DNA of 64,000 nucleotides. Origin: an uncultured Mucilaginibacter sp. Lineage in GTDB: Bacteria > Bacteroidota > Bacteroidia > Sphingobacteriales > Sphingobacteriaceae. Numbering within the stretch: position 1 is the stretch's first letter; each line of letters opens with the position of its first letter. Both the position numbers and the translations under genes were made by a program. The notes below the pieces were generated by a model that saw only the letters and a program-made list of their open reading frames with translations, made no database searches and was not told the DNA's origin. Below, in pieces: positions 46,417-54,925 of this stretch. The stretch spans positions 124,001 through 188,000 of the forward strand of contig CAITEP010000021.1 in assembly GCA_903891475.1 (NCBI GenBank), in the 5' to 3' direction.

Positions 46417-46947
46417 ATGAAAGGATTTATATTACTTTTAGTTATTTCATTTGCATCGATCAGCTCTTTGTTTGCGCAACGATTGGGATACGTTGATTCG
46501 GATTACATATTAAAAAATTTGCCCGAATACACATCAGTAAAAAGACAATTAGATGCACTTGCAGTACAATGGCAAGCTGATGTTGATGCTAAATATCAGG
46601 AAATTGATCGCTTGTTAAAAGCGTATCAGGCAGATCAGGTTTTGCTTACTCCGGATATGAAACGCAGAAGAGAAGCTGAAATTGATGATAAAGAGAAATC
46701 GGCTAAGGATTTTCAAAATAAAAAATTTGGTCCCGATGGTGATATGATTCAAAAAAGTAGTATGTTAATTAAACCAATTCAGGATAAAATAACAAAAGCT
46801 ATCCAGGCGGTTGCTGAAGATGAAAATCTTGATATTATATTTGACAAAAATAGTGAGCTAATAATGCTTTTTGCGAGGCCAAGATTAGACATGAGCAAAG
46901 AGGTTTTGGCAAAATTAGGTATAAAACCTGCTTCATCTTCAAAATAA
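46417..46947 (+). CDS. OmpH/Skp-family periplasmic chaperone, copy 1
   Basis: The 176-residue product has a signal peptide ending LFAQ (residue 21), then the Skp start RLGYVDSDYILKNLPEYTSVKRQLD, a long charged coiled-coil region (about 45-125) and a C-terminal LDIIFDKNSELIMLF strand. It is expected to form a trimer that holds unfolded barrel proteins for BamA. It is followed after 51 bp by a second family member, a usual pairing in this phylum. Confidence 0.92.
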   Translation: MKGFILLLVISFASISSLFAQRLGYVDSDYILKNLPEYTSVKRQLDALAVQWQADVDAKYQEIDRLLKAYQADQVLLTPDMKRRREAEIDDKEKSAKDFQNKKFGPDGDMIQKSSMLIKPIQDKITKAIQAVAEDENLDIIFDKNSELIMLFARPRLDMSKEVLAKLGIKPASSSK

Positions 46948-46998
46948 AAAATTTATAATTGCAAAAAATTTAAAAATTAAAACTCAGAAAATAAAAAA

Positions 46999-47511
46999 AT
47001 GAAAAATCTATTAAAGGTTGCTTTAGTTGCTGTAAGCATGTTATTTGTGGGCAACTTTGCCAATGCTCAGGCTAAAATTGGCTATATTAATTTTCAAGCG
47101 CTGCTTGGACAACTTCCTGAAGCTAAAACTGTAAAATCTCAGCTGGATATTTATTCTAAACAATTTACCGACCAATTGGCAGCTATGCAAAATGAGTTAC
47201 AAGCCAAAGGTCAGGAATATCAAAAAAATAGCGCAACTTATACTGACGCCATTAGATTAACTAAACAAACTGAATTACAAGACCTACAAAAAAGGTTACA
47301 AGATTATAATACAACCGCTCAACAAAAATTTGAAGAAAAATCAAATGAGTTGATTAAGCCATTGTCTGACAAAGAAAAAGCCGCTGTTGCAGCTGTTGCC
47401 AAAGAAAAAGGTTATACCTATGTATTTGACTCCGGGCAAACAGTATTTATTGTTGCACCTGATGGGGATGATTTGACCGAAGCCGTTAAAGCCAAATTAG
47501 GGTTAAAATAA
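46999..47511 (+). CDS. OmpH/Skp-family periplasmic chaperone, copy 2
   Basis: The 170-residue product has a signal peptide ending NAQA (about residue 25), then AKIGYINFQALLGQLPEAKTVKSQLD, a Gln/Lys-rich coiled coil and a C-terminal YTYVFDSGQTVFIVAPDGDDLT. It is homologous to the preceding gene but clearly diverged, so the two may have different clients or form mixed trimers. A strong terminator follows 20 bp downstream. Confidence 0.93.
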   Translation: MKNLLKVALVAVSMLFVGNFANAQAKIGYINFQALLGQLPEAKTVKSQLDIYSKQFTDQLAAMQNELQAKGQEYQKNSATYTDAIRLTKQTELQDLQKRLQDYNTTAQQKFEEKSNELIKPLSDKEKAAVAAVAKEKGYTYVFDSGQTVFIVAPDGDDLTEAVKAKLGLK

Positions 47512-47530
47512 AATCGTATTAAAATAAAAT

Positions 47531-47562
47531 AAAAAGCGTTCCCTACAAGGAGCGCTTTTTAT
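47531..47562 (+). terminator. Rho-independent terminator of the bamA-skp cluster
   Basis: AAAAAGCGTTCC (47531-47542) pairs with GGAGCGCTTTTT (47549-47560) with one T-G wobble, a 6-nt loop and a terminal T-run. Confidence 0.85.
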
Positions 47563-47569
47563 ATTTTTG
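47562..47569 (+). promoter_or_regulatory. Putative -7 box (TATTTTTG) of murI
   Basis: TATTTTTG followed by ACC matches TAnnTTTG. It abuts the preceding terminator and ends 5 nt before the murI ATG, so any transcript from it would be almost leaderless. Confidence 0.35.
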
Positions 47570-47574
47570 ACCAA

Positions 47575-48405
47575 ATGAACACTAAAAAGCCAATTGGTAT
47601 TTTTGATTCGGGCTATGGAGGATTGACAGTTTTTAAGTCGATTTTCAAGCTATTGCCCGAATATGATTATTTATACCTTGGCGATACTGCTCGAGCACCT
47701 TATGGCAACCGTTCCTTTCAAACCATACACCAGTACACGCTTGAATGTGTGAGATGGCTTTTTAAACAAGGCTGCCCATTGGTTGTTTTAGCATGTAATA
47801 CAGCTTCGGCTAAGGCCTTGAGAACCATCCAACAAATTGATCTTAAAACCGAAAGCCCCAATAAGCGTGTATTAGGGGTTATTAGACCAACTGCCGAGGT
47901 GATAGGCAATTATACCAAATCAAAAGAAATTGGTGTTTTAGGCACCAAGGGAACTGTTAATTCAGGCTCTTATCTGATAGAAATCAATCGCTTTTTTCCT
48001 GATGTTAAAGTTTACCAGCAGGCTTGTCCGCTTTGGGTGCCTTTAATTGAAAATGGTGAGTTTGATAAACCCGGTGCCGATTATTTTGTTGAACGGTATA
48101 TTGATGAAATATTAAGTCAGTCGCCTAAAATCGACGCGCTTTTATTAGCCTGTACCCATTATCCATTGTTGTATAGCAAAATCAGGGCTTATTTACCATC
48201 TCATATTCAAATAATTTCGCAAGGAGACATAGTGGCGAATAGTTTACAAGACTATTTAGCAAGGCATGTTGAAATGGACAAAGACCTTAGCAAAGGCCGT
48301 ACCCATGAGTTTTTTACGACCACCGATGATACTATGGACTTTGATTTTTATGCCGAATTATTTTTCTCGGGTAAAGTAAAATCCTCCTTTGCCGAAATTA
48401 TCTGA
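47575..48405 (+). CDS. murI: Glutamate racemase
   Basis: The 276-residue cofactor-independent racemase makes D-glutamate for peptidoglycan. It shows PIGIFDSGYGGLTVFKSI, YLGDTARAPYG, the first catalytic Cys in VLACNTASAKAL, and the second in LLLACTHYPLL. Length is typical. It closes the envelope cluster; the complex I genes begin 128 bp downstream with their own putative promoter. Confidence 0.95.
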   Translation: MNTKKPIGIFDSGYGGLTVFKSIFKLLPEYDYLYLGDTARAPYGNRSFQTIHQYTLECVRWLFKQGCPLVVLACNTASAKALRTIQQIDLKTESPNKRVLGVIRPTAEVIGNYTKSKEIGVLGTKGTVNSGSYLIEINRFFPDVKVYQQACPLWVPLIENGEFDKPGADYFVERYIDEILSQSPKIDALLLACTHYPLLYSKIRAYLPSHIQIISQGDIVANSLQDYLARHVEMDKDLSKGRTHEFFTTTDDTMDFDFYAELFFSGKVKSSFAEII

Positions 48406-48508
48406 CAACTTCTCTTTTTCCGGCTTCTAATCGCCTTTTGATTTATCTTCCTAAAGTATAATATTAAACATCACAACAACAAATCCCTACTAAATACATC
48501 AATTTTGC

Positions 48509-48516
48509 TAAGTTTG
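48509..48516 (+). promoter_or_regulatory. Putative -7 box (TAAGTTTG) of the nuoH-M operon
   Basis: TAAGTTTG followed by C matches TAnnTTTG, 17 nt before the TTG start of nuoH. It supports nuoH being the first gene of a transcript here rather than the continuation of nuoA-G. Confidence 0.5.
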
Positions 48517-48533
48517 CATTTTAGGTAATTAGT

Positions 48534-49604
48534 TTGGATTTTTATTTACTATATATAATTGTTGGTATTGGGCTTTTTGCCTTTTCGGCCTTATTCGCGC
48601 TTTTTGGGGTTTATGCCGAGCGTAAGGTTTCTGCATTTATACAGGATAGGCTGGGCCCTACTGAAACAGGTAAATATGGGACTTTGCAAACCTTTGCCGA
48701 TATCCTAAAAATGGTTCAAAAGGAACTGATTACCCCCGCGGCTACCGATAAAATATTGTTTATTTTAGCCCCTGCCATCATATTTATAGGGGTTTATTTA
48801 GGCTTTGCCGCTATGCCTTGGGCACCGGGTGTTATACCCGTAAAATTAAATATCGGATTATATTATACCTTCGCCATCATATCCATCGAGACCTTGGGCA
48901 TTTTAATGGCAGGTTGGGGCTCCAACAATAAATTTGCCATTTTAGGTGCCATGCGCTCCGCAGCTCAAATTATATCGTATGAGATTCCTGCCGGTTTTGC
49001 CATTATTGCTGTGGTGATGATTTGCCAATCGCTCAACCTCCAAGATATCGCATTACAGCAAGGCATATTATCGCCCGAAAAAGTAAAATTTGCAGGTTTC
49101 TGGGATGTAAGCTCAATGGGAGGCTTTTTCGCTTGGAATATTTTTAAAGCCCCCCACCTTATTATTGCTTTTGTAATATATTTTATAGCATCATTGGCTG
49201 AAAGTAACCGAGCTCCTTTTGATATACCTGAAGCTGAGAGCGAATTGGTGGCGGGTTTCCATACAGAATATACGGGTTTAAGGTTTGCTTTTGTGTTTTT
49301 GGCGGAGTATTCCATGATGTTTTTGGTGTCAATGATTGCTGTAACTTTGTTTTTGGGTGCCTGGAATACCCCATTACCCAATATTGGTTCGGTAAAGTTG
49401 GCTGATTGGAGCACAGGTGCTATTTGGGGCATTTTATGGATGATGTTAAAGAGCCTGGCTTTAGTAGGCTTACAAATGTGGATACGATGGACCTTACCAA
49501 GGTTTAGAGTAGACCAGCTAATGGCTTTTTGCTGGAAAGTGTTAACCCCGGTCGCTTTTGCTTGTATGCTGTTATCAGGTATATGGCGCCTTTGGCTCAT
49601 GTAA
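48534..49604 (+). CDS. nuoH: NADH-quinone oxidoreductase subunit H
   Basis: The 356-residue membrane subunit of complex I lines the quinone chamber. It has about eight helices and the family motifs AERKVSAFIQDRLGP, NRAPFDIPEAESELVAGFHTEY and WTLPRFRVDQLM. The frame starts at TTG 48534: an in-frame stop lies at 48522-48524 and there is no ATG before residue 50, so an alternative codon is unavoidable. It is the first gene of a nuoH-I-J-K-L-M run; the soluble arm genes nuoA-G are not upstream. Confidence 0.95.
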   Translation: MDFYLLYIIVGIGLFAFSALFALFGVYAERKVSAFIQDRLGPTETGKYGTLQTFADILKMVQKELITPAATDKILFILAPAIIFIGVYLGFAAMPWAPGVIPVKLNIGLYYTFAIISIETLGILMAGWGSNNKFAILGAMRSAAQIISYEIPAGFAIIAVVMICQSLNLQDIALQQGILSPEKVKFAGFWDVSSMGGFFAWNIFKAPHLIIAFVIYFIASLAESNRAPFDIPEAESELVAGFHTEYTGLRFAFVFLAEYSMMFLVSMIAVTLFLGAWNTPLPNIGSVKLADWSTGAIWGILWMMLKSLALVGLQMWIRWTLPRFRVDQLMAFCWKVLTPVAFACMLLSGIWRLWLM

Positions 49605-49623
49605 TTTTAGTTTGGATTTGAAA

Positions 49624-50199
49624 ATGAAGAGGGTTATAAAATCAATTGTAAAAGGGATGTCGCTCACGCTAAAGCATCTGTTTTCTTCTCATAAAAGAAG
49701 GGTGATTTTACCTGCAAGCGATTATAATTATTTTAAAAATTTAGAAGGCACCAATACCATCCAATACCCTAAACAACAACTACCCATCCCCGAAGTTGGA
49801 CGATACCAGTTGGATGTGGAGATGGATGATTGCATTGTATGCGACCTTTGCGCAAAGGTTTGTCCGGTTGATTGTATTGATATTGAAGCCATAAAAGCAA
49901 CATCGGCCATAGGCCAAACATCCGATGGCACCACCAAAAGATTATATGCTGCCAAGTTTGATATTGACATGGCTAAATGCATGTATTGCGGCTTATGCAC
50001 CATTGTTTGCCCTACCGAATGCATCATCATGACCAATACTTACGATAGGAGTGTTGTGGAGTTAAAGGATTTGACTTATGAGTTTTCGGACATGACACCA
50101 GAAATGGCAGCCCAAAAACGAGCTGAGTTTGAACAACAACAAGCAGAAAAACAAGCAGCTAAGCTAGCAGCTATGCAAAATAAAGATACAACAGCGTAA
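49624..50199 (+). CDS. nuoI: NADH-quinone oxidoreductase subunit I
   Basis: From ATG 49624 the product is 191 residues with two ferredoxin-type [4Fe-4S] sites, CIVCDLCAKVCPVDC and CMYCGLCTIVCPTEC, which pass electrons toward quinone. A charged Gln/Lys/Ala-rich tail ends the chain. A longer frame overlapping nuoH is not credible. TTG 49612 is an alternative start: the 13 bp around it (TTAGTTTGGATTT) are identical to those at the nuoH TTG start. It lies 19 bp after nuoH, or 7 bp if TTG is used. Confidence 0.94.
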   Translation: MKRVIKSIVKGMSLTLKHLFSSHKRRVILPASDYNYFKNLEGTNTIQYPKQQLPIPEVGRYQLDVEMDDCIVCDLCAKVCPVDCIDIEAIKATSAIGQTSDGTTKRLYAAKFDIDMAKCMYCGLCTIVCPTECIIMTNTYDRSVVELKDLTYEFSDMTPEMAAQKRAEFEQQQAEKQAAKLAAMQNKDTTA

Positions 50200-50201
50200 A
50201 C

Positions 50202-50744
50202 ATGGTTCAATTTTTATTTTACTTAATGGCATTTATTACACTTGGTTCAGCTGTTTTTGTAGCGGTTACTAAAAATTTGGTACGCAGTATTTTTATGTTC
50301 TTTATTACCTTGTTTGGCTTAGCAGGCTTATATGTTTTGTGCCTAGCGGATTTTGTTGCCATTACCCAAATTGTAATTTATATAGGTGGTATTTTGGTGC
50401 TCATGTTGTTTGCCTTTATGCTATCAGGCAGAGATAATTTGAATAATTTTTTGGCACAACGCAAACCATTTATCAGCATACAAAACTTGCCTGCAATTAT
50501 ATTGGTACTGGTATTTTTAGTGGTTTTACTCAATATGGTTTTTAGGATGGATGCCGATAATTTTGAATGGATAAAAAAAGCCATCGTCAATAAAACCACG
50601 CTATTGCCAAGCGAAAACACCACCGAGAACATTGGCGTTAATTTAATGACCAAATACTTATTACCTTTTGAGGCTATTTCGGTTTTGCTAATGGTATCAT
50701 TAGTAGGTGCAGCGCATTTATCAAGAAAGGAGAAAAAGGCATGA
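50202..50744 (+). CDS. nuoJ: NADH-quinone oxidoreductase subunit J
   Basis: The 180-residue membrane subunit has five helices, with the conserved LVRSIFMFFITLFGLAGLYVL and VIYIGGILVLMLFAFML (the pi-bulge helix of TM3). It starts 2 bp after the nuoI stop and overlaps nuoK by 4 bp. Length is normal. Confidence 0.94.
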   Translation: MVQFLFYLMAFITLGSAVFVAVTKNLVRSIFMFFITLFGLAGLYVLCLADFVAITQIVIYIGGILVLMLFAFMLSGRDNLNNFLAQRKPFISIQNLPAIILVLVFLVVLLNMVFRMDADNFEWIKKAIVNKTTLLPSENTTENIGVNLMTKYLLPFEAISVLLMVSLVGAAHLSRKEKKA

Positions 50745-51046
50745 TACCCTTAATCAATTATCTGGTGGTAAGTGTTACCTTGTTTTGCATAGGCATGTAT
50801 ATGGTACTATCAAAACACAATGCCATACAAATACTGATAGGTATTGAACTGATGCTCAATGCCGCGAACCTAAATTTGGTAGCTTTCGGGAAATATGATA
50901 GCGCCAATAATGCCGGACAAATATTTACCTTGTTCACCATTGTAATGGCAGCGGCTACTACGGCAGTGGCATTGGCCATTATATTAAACGTTTACAAACA
51001 ATACAAAACCATTGACCCTGATAAAATTGATAAATTGGGAGATTGA
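50741..51046 (+). CDS. nuoK: NADH-quinone oxidoreductase subunit K
   Basis: The 101-residue subunit has three membrane helices with the conserved Glu-containing LIGIELMLNAANLNLVAF and the FTIVMAAATTAVALAI helix bearing the proton-channel environment. It overlaps nuoJ by 4 bp (ATGA), so the two are translationally coupled. Length matches the family (about 100 aa). Confidence 0.95.
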   Translation: MIPLINYLVVSVTLFCIGMYMVLSKHNAIQILIGIELMLNAANLNLVAFGKYDSANNAGQIFTLFTIVMAAATTAVALAIILNVYKQYKTIDPDKIDKLGD

Positions 51047-51110
51047 ATAACAGGCTAAGACTGCTATTGGATTTCTAAATAGTGGCAATGCGATTAATGA
51101 CAAAAGAAGA

Positions 51111-53144
51111 TTGGAAACTAATTTAATAACAGATACTTCAACAACCAACCTAACACTGCTTGCTGTGTTATTGCCCTTGCTTGCTTTTGTTATTAATTTC
51201 CTGTTGCCTAAACATCAATTCAAATGGGCGGGGTTGGTTGCTACCTCCGCTATTTTTTTAAGTTTAATTTTTTCTGCGATTATATTTTCAAGAGTTTGGG
51301 AAAGTAGTCATATCCTGCACCAACACTTGGTATGGTTTACCATTGGCGATACCCATGTTTATGCCGGGTTATTATTAAATAACCTATCGGTATTGATGTT
51401 ATTGCTGGTAAATTTGATAGCCTTACCTGTGCATATTTATTCAATCGCTTATATGAAGGGCGATGAAAATTATAACCGATATTTTGCCTACCTCAGCTTT
51501 TTTTGCTTCAGCATGTTGGCCTTAGTAGTTGTTGATAATTTAGTACTTTTTTATAGCTTTTGGGAATTGGTTGGTTTCTCCTCTTATTTGTTGATAGGTT
51601 TTTGGTATAAAAAAGAAAAAGCGGTAAAAGCAAACAAAAAAGCCTTTATCATGAACCGAATTGGGGATATAGGCTTGCTAACCGCCATCATCATTATATT
51701 TACCCAGTTCCATACTTTTGATATTGAGCAGCTTTTTAGTGCCAAAGGCTTGGTAGTTGAAACCATCCTAAAAAATGGCTTATGGGGAGCATTGCCTGCA
51801 AGCTACCAATACTTGGCATGCGCAGGTATATTTATGGCTGTATTCGCAAAATCGGCACAGTTCCCGCTACACACTTGGTTACCTGATGCCATGGAGGGGC
51901 CAACAGCTGTTTCGGCATTGATACATGCTGCTACCATGGTGGCTGCGGGGGTATTTTTATTGGGAAGGGTTTATTCCTTTTTTACCCCATCAGAGCTGGA
52001 TATATTAGCAATTATAGGTTGTTTTACCTCCTTTATGGCCGCAACCATCGCCCTCACTCAAAACGATTTGAAACGTATTTTGGCGTACTCCACCATATCG
52101 CAATTGGGTTATATGGTAATGGCAATGGGGGTAGGGGCTTATAGTCAGTCGCTTTTCCATTTGGTTACCCATGCCTTTTTTAAATGCTTGCTGTTTTTAG
52201 TGGCCGGAATGGTCATCCACCAAATGCAGCACCTAAAAGAAGAACAACAGTTGGATACCGACCCTCAAAACATCCAAAATATGGGTGGTTTAGGCAAACA
52301 AATGCCATTGTTGTTTTTGGTTGCCATTATTGGAGGTTTAGCTTTAGTAGGCTTTCCGTTCACCTCCGGCTTTTTATCTAAGGATAGTATTTTAGTTCAA
52401 ACCGCTTCTTGGTCATGGGCTAAAGGCGGTGCTTTTTATTTGGTACCTATCGTGTCCGTAATTACCACCTTGCTTACAGCGTTTTACGTAACCAGATTGA
52501 TTGTAAAGGTCTTTTTGGGTAAATCTAAATTAGGTATTGATTTAGCAAATCAACACCCGGCTAAAATTAACCTTGCCTATAGTATACCATTGGTATTTTT
52601 AGCGGCATGCAGTTTGTTTCTGGTATTTTCGCTCAATCCATTCTCCTATTTAAACTCTTGGGTTATAAAAGGCTTTAGCTTATATCCAGTTGGGGAGGGA
52701 AATATATGGCTGCCAATTGTGATTAGTTTATTAAGTACCTTATTTGTGGTTTTTGCTTACTTGATTTATAGCAGACCCAATAAAAATATTATCCCGCAAC
52801 AAGGGTTCTTCTATAAATTATCATACCATGAATGGTATTTTGATCTTTATTACCAAAAGCTGATTGTAACCCCAATACTATTATTAGCCAATGGCTTGTT
52901 TTGGTTTGATAGGGTTATTATTGATGGCTTTGTAAACCTATTGGCTAAAATAACCATTACCCTATCTAAAGTAGCTGCTTGGACTGATAGAAATATAGTG
53001 GATGGTTTCTTGAATTTTATAGTGGCCTTAGCCGAAGCAATAGCTAATTTTACGCGCAAATTTCAGGGAGGTAAGGTACAATACTACCTTTTTAGCATGT
53101 TGGTTATTTTGCTTGTTTTATTTATTTTAAAAACAGTTTTTTAA
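51111..53144 (+). CDS. nuoL: NADH-quinone oxidoreductase subunit L
   Basis: The 677-residue antiporter-like subunit has about 16 helices, TM5 Glu in [20 protein letters not shown], TM7-8 Lys residues in [32 protein letters not shown]-type sequence, and the long lateral helix at the C-terminus. The only available start is TTG 51111 (frame closed by TAA at 51048). A 12-codon ORF (51088-51126) in another frame overlaps this start and might couple translation from nuoK. The C-terminal part after residue 560 is family-typical. Confidence 0.94.
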   Translation: [677 protein letters not shown]

Positions 53145-53147
53145 ACA

Positions 53148-53246
53148 ATGGAATTATTGATAAAGACAATTATTACCAGGGCCTTTAATTTTACAAAGAG
53201 CTTGATTTTTGTTTTCAATATTTCGCCTATAAAAACCCTATCCTAA
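53148..53246 (+). CDS. 32-residue micro-ORF filling the nuoL-nuoM gap
   Basis: An ATG at 53148, 3 bp after the nuoL stop, opens 32 codons ending at TAA 53244-53246, 2 bp before the nuoM ATG. The peptide starts MELLIKTIITRAFNFTK and continues with a short hydrophobic stretch SLIFVFNIS before IKTLS. It is basic and mildly amphipathic, and could lie along a membrane. No family is recognised. It could be a real small subunit, a translational-coupling leader, or chance; the exact fit to the gap favours one of the first two. Confidence 0.4.
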   Translation: MELLIKTIITRAFNFTKSLIFVFNISPIKTLS

Positions 53247-53248
53247 AC

Positions 53249-54847
53249 ATGCTTAGTCTACTTATATTTTCCCCTTTATTGTTTGGCTTTATCATCGCGG
53301 TGATGCCTTCAAGGCTACGGACTAGCTTTAAGTATATTACCCTATTGGCTACCTTGCTGCAATTGGGGTTAAGCATTTGGATTTATCTGAATTTTAAAAC
53401 AGGAGCAGCTTTTGGAGGCATTAACCACGAAGCGCAGTTTCAGTTTATGCAAAAACTCCCTTGGATAAATCTGGATTTAGGCACCCTAGGCAAAATGCAG
53501 GTCGATTATTTTGTGGGGATTGATGGCTTATCAGTTACCTTATTGGTCATGACCTCCCTAGTAATGGTGATTGCCGCCTTGGCCAGTTGGGAAATTACTA
53601 GTAATTTAAAGGGCTTTTTTATACTCTTCCTGATATTGGATATGGCTGTAACAGGCGTGTTCTGCTCGCTCGATTTCTTCCTGTTCTACATTTTTTACGA
53701 ATTAATGCTGTTGCCTTTGTACTTTTTAATAGGCATGTGGGGTGGTGCAAGACGTGAATACGCGGCTATCAAATTCTTTCTGTACACCTTGTTTGGTTCG
53801 GTATTTATGTTGCTGGTGATGGTTGGCTTATACCTATCGGTAACCGACCCTGCAACCGGTAACCATACCTTTAACATGGTACAAATGATGAACCCTGCCA
53901 ATTATCAACATGGTTCGGTATTTTCGGTATTGAGTCACCAAACCATTTTTGGTTTCTCGGCCAGGTCGGTTGGTTTTGTGGTGCTATTTATAGCTTTTGC
54001 AATCAAGGTACCAGTCGTGCCACTGCATACCTGGTTGCCCGATGCGCACGTAGAGGCACCAACCCCGGTATCTATCATACTGGCAGGTATCCTGTTAAAA
54101 ATAGGGGGATATGGCATTATCCGTATATGTTTAGGCATTTTTCCCGAAGTGGCTACCATGGGGGCTTATTGGTTGGGTTTATTAGGCGTTATCTCTATTC
54201 TTTACGGTGCCATGAATGCCTTGGCGCAACAAGATTTAAAACGAATGATAGCCTATTCATCCGTATCGCACATGGGTTTTGTTCTATTAGGCATTGCTTC
54301 CCAAACTACCGAGGGCATTAGCGGCGCGGTTATGCAAATGGTGAGTCATGGATTTTTATCAACCATGCTTTTCTTTTTGGTAGGGATAATTTATAACAGG
54401 GTGCATGACCGTAGTATCAATAACTTTAAAGGCTTGGCTACCATTATGCCAAAATACACCCTTTTTGTGATGATCGCGTTTTTTGCTTCTTTAGGCTTAC
54501 CGGGCTTTTCGGCTTTCATAGGGGAAGCGTTTTCATTAACAGGCGCATTCAAATCATCCTCCACCAACGGGCTATTGCCTTACTGGCTATCAGTTTGTGG
54601 TTCATTAGGCATATTACTTGGAGCCGCCTATTTTTTATGGACCTTGCAGCGCATGTTTTTTGGCGAAGTAAACCTAAAAGGTGGCGCGGTATGGCAAACC
54701 GCCTTAAGCGACTTAAACCTTCGCGAAAAGCTAACCCTCATACCAATTGCCATCATGGTATTGGTTTTAGGCTTAATGCCATCCTTGGTATTCAGTAAAA
54801 TAAACGATTCTGTTTTGGCACTAATATCGTATCTGCAAACAAAATAA
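53249..54847 (+). CDS. nuoM: NADH-quinone oxidoreductase subunit M
   Basis: The 532-residue antiporter-like subunit has about 14 helices. The conserved TM5 Glu is in [22 protein letters not shown], Lys residues are in [31 protein letters not shown], and [18 protein letters not shown] is intact. It is the last complex I gene in this operon: a strong terminator begins 20 bp after its stop and no nuoN follows. Confidence 0.95.
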   Translation: [532 protein letters not shown]

Positions 54848-54866
54848 TTTTTTTCTGCTAATAAAT

Positions 54867-54906
54867 AGCCCTCAGTTTTAAACCATTTGATTTAAAACTG
54901 AGGGCT
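54867..54906. terminator. Bidirectional terminator between nuoM and the alcohol dehydrogenase gene
   Basis: Perfect 16-bp arms (54867-54882 and 54891-54906) enclose an 8-nt loop. On the plus strand TTTTTATTTTC follows closely, and on the minus strand a T-rich stretch follows, so it can serve both convergent units. Confidence 0.85.
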
Positions 54907-54925
54907 GATTTTTATTTTCTTCAAC

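Noticed and set aside
48965-49600. 211-codon minus-strand frame inside nuoH.
   Set aside because: It is antisense to a fully conserved gene, has no recognisable domain and arises from codon bias of a membrane protein.
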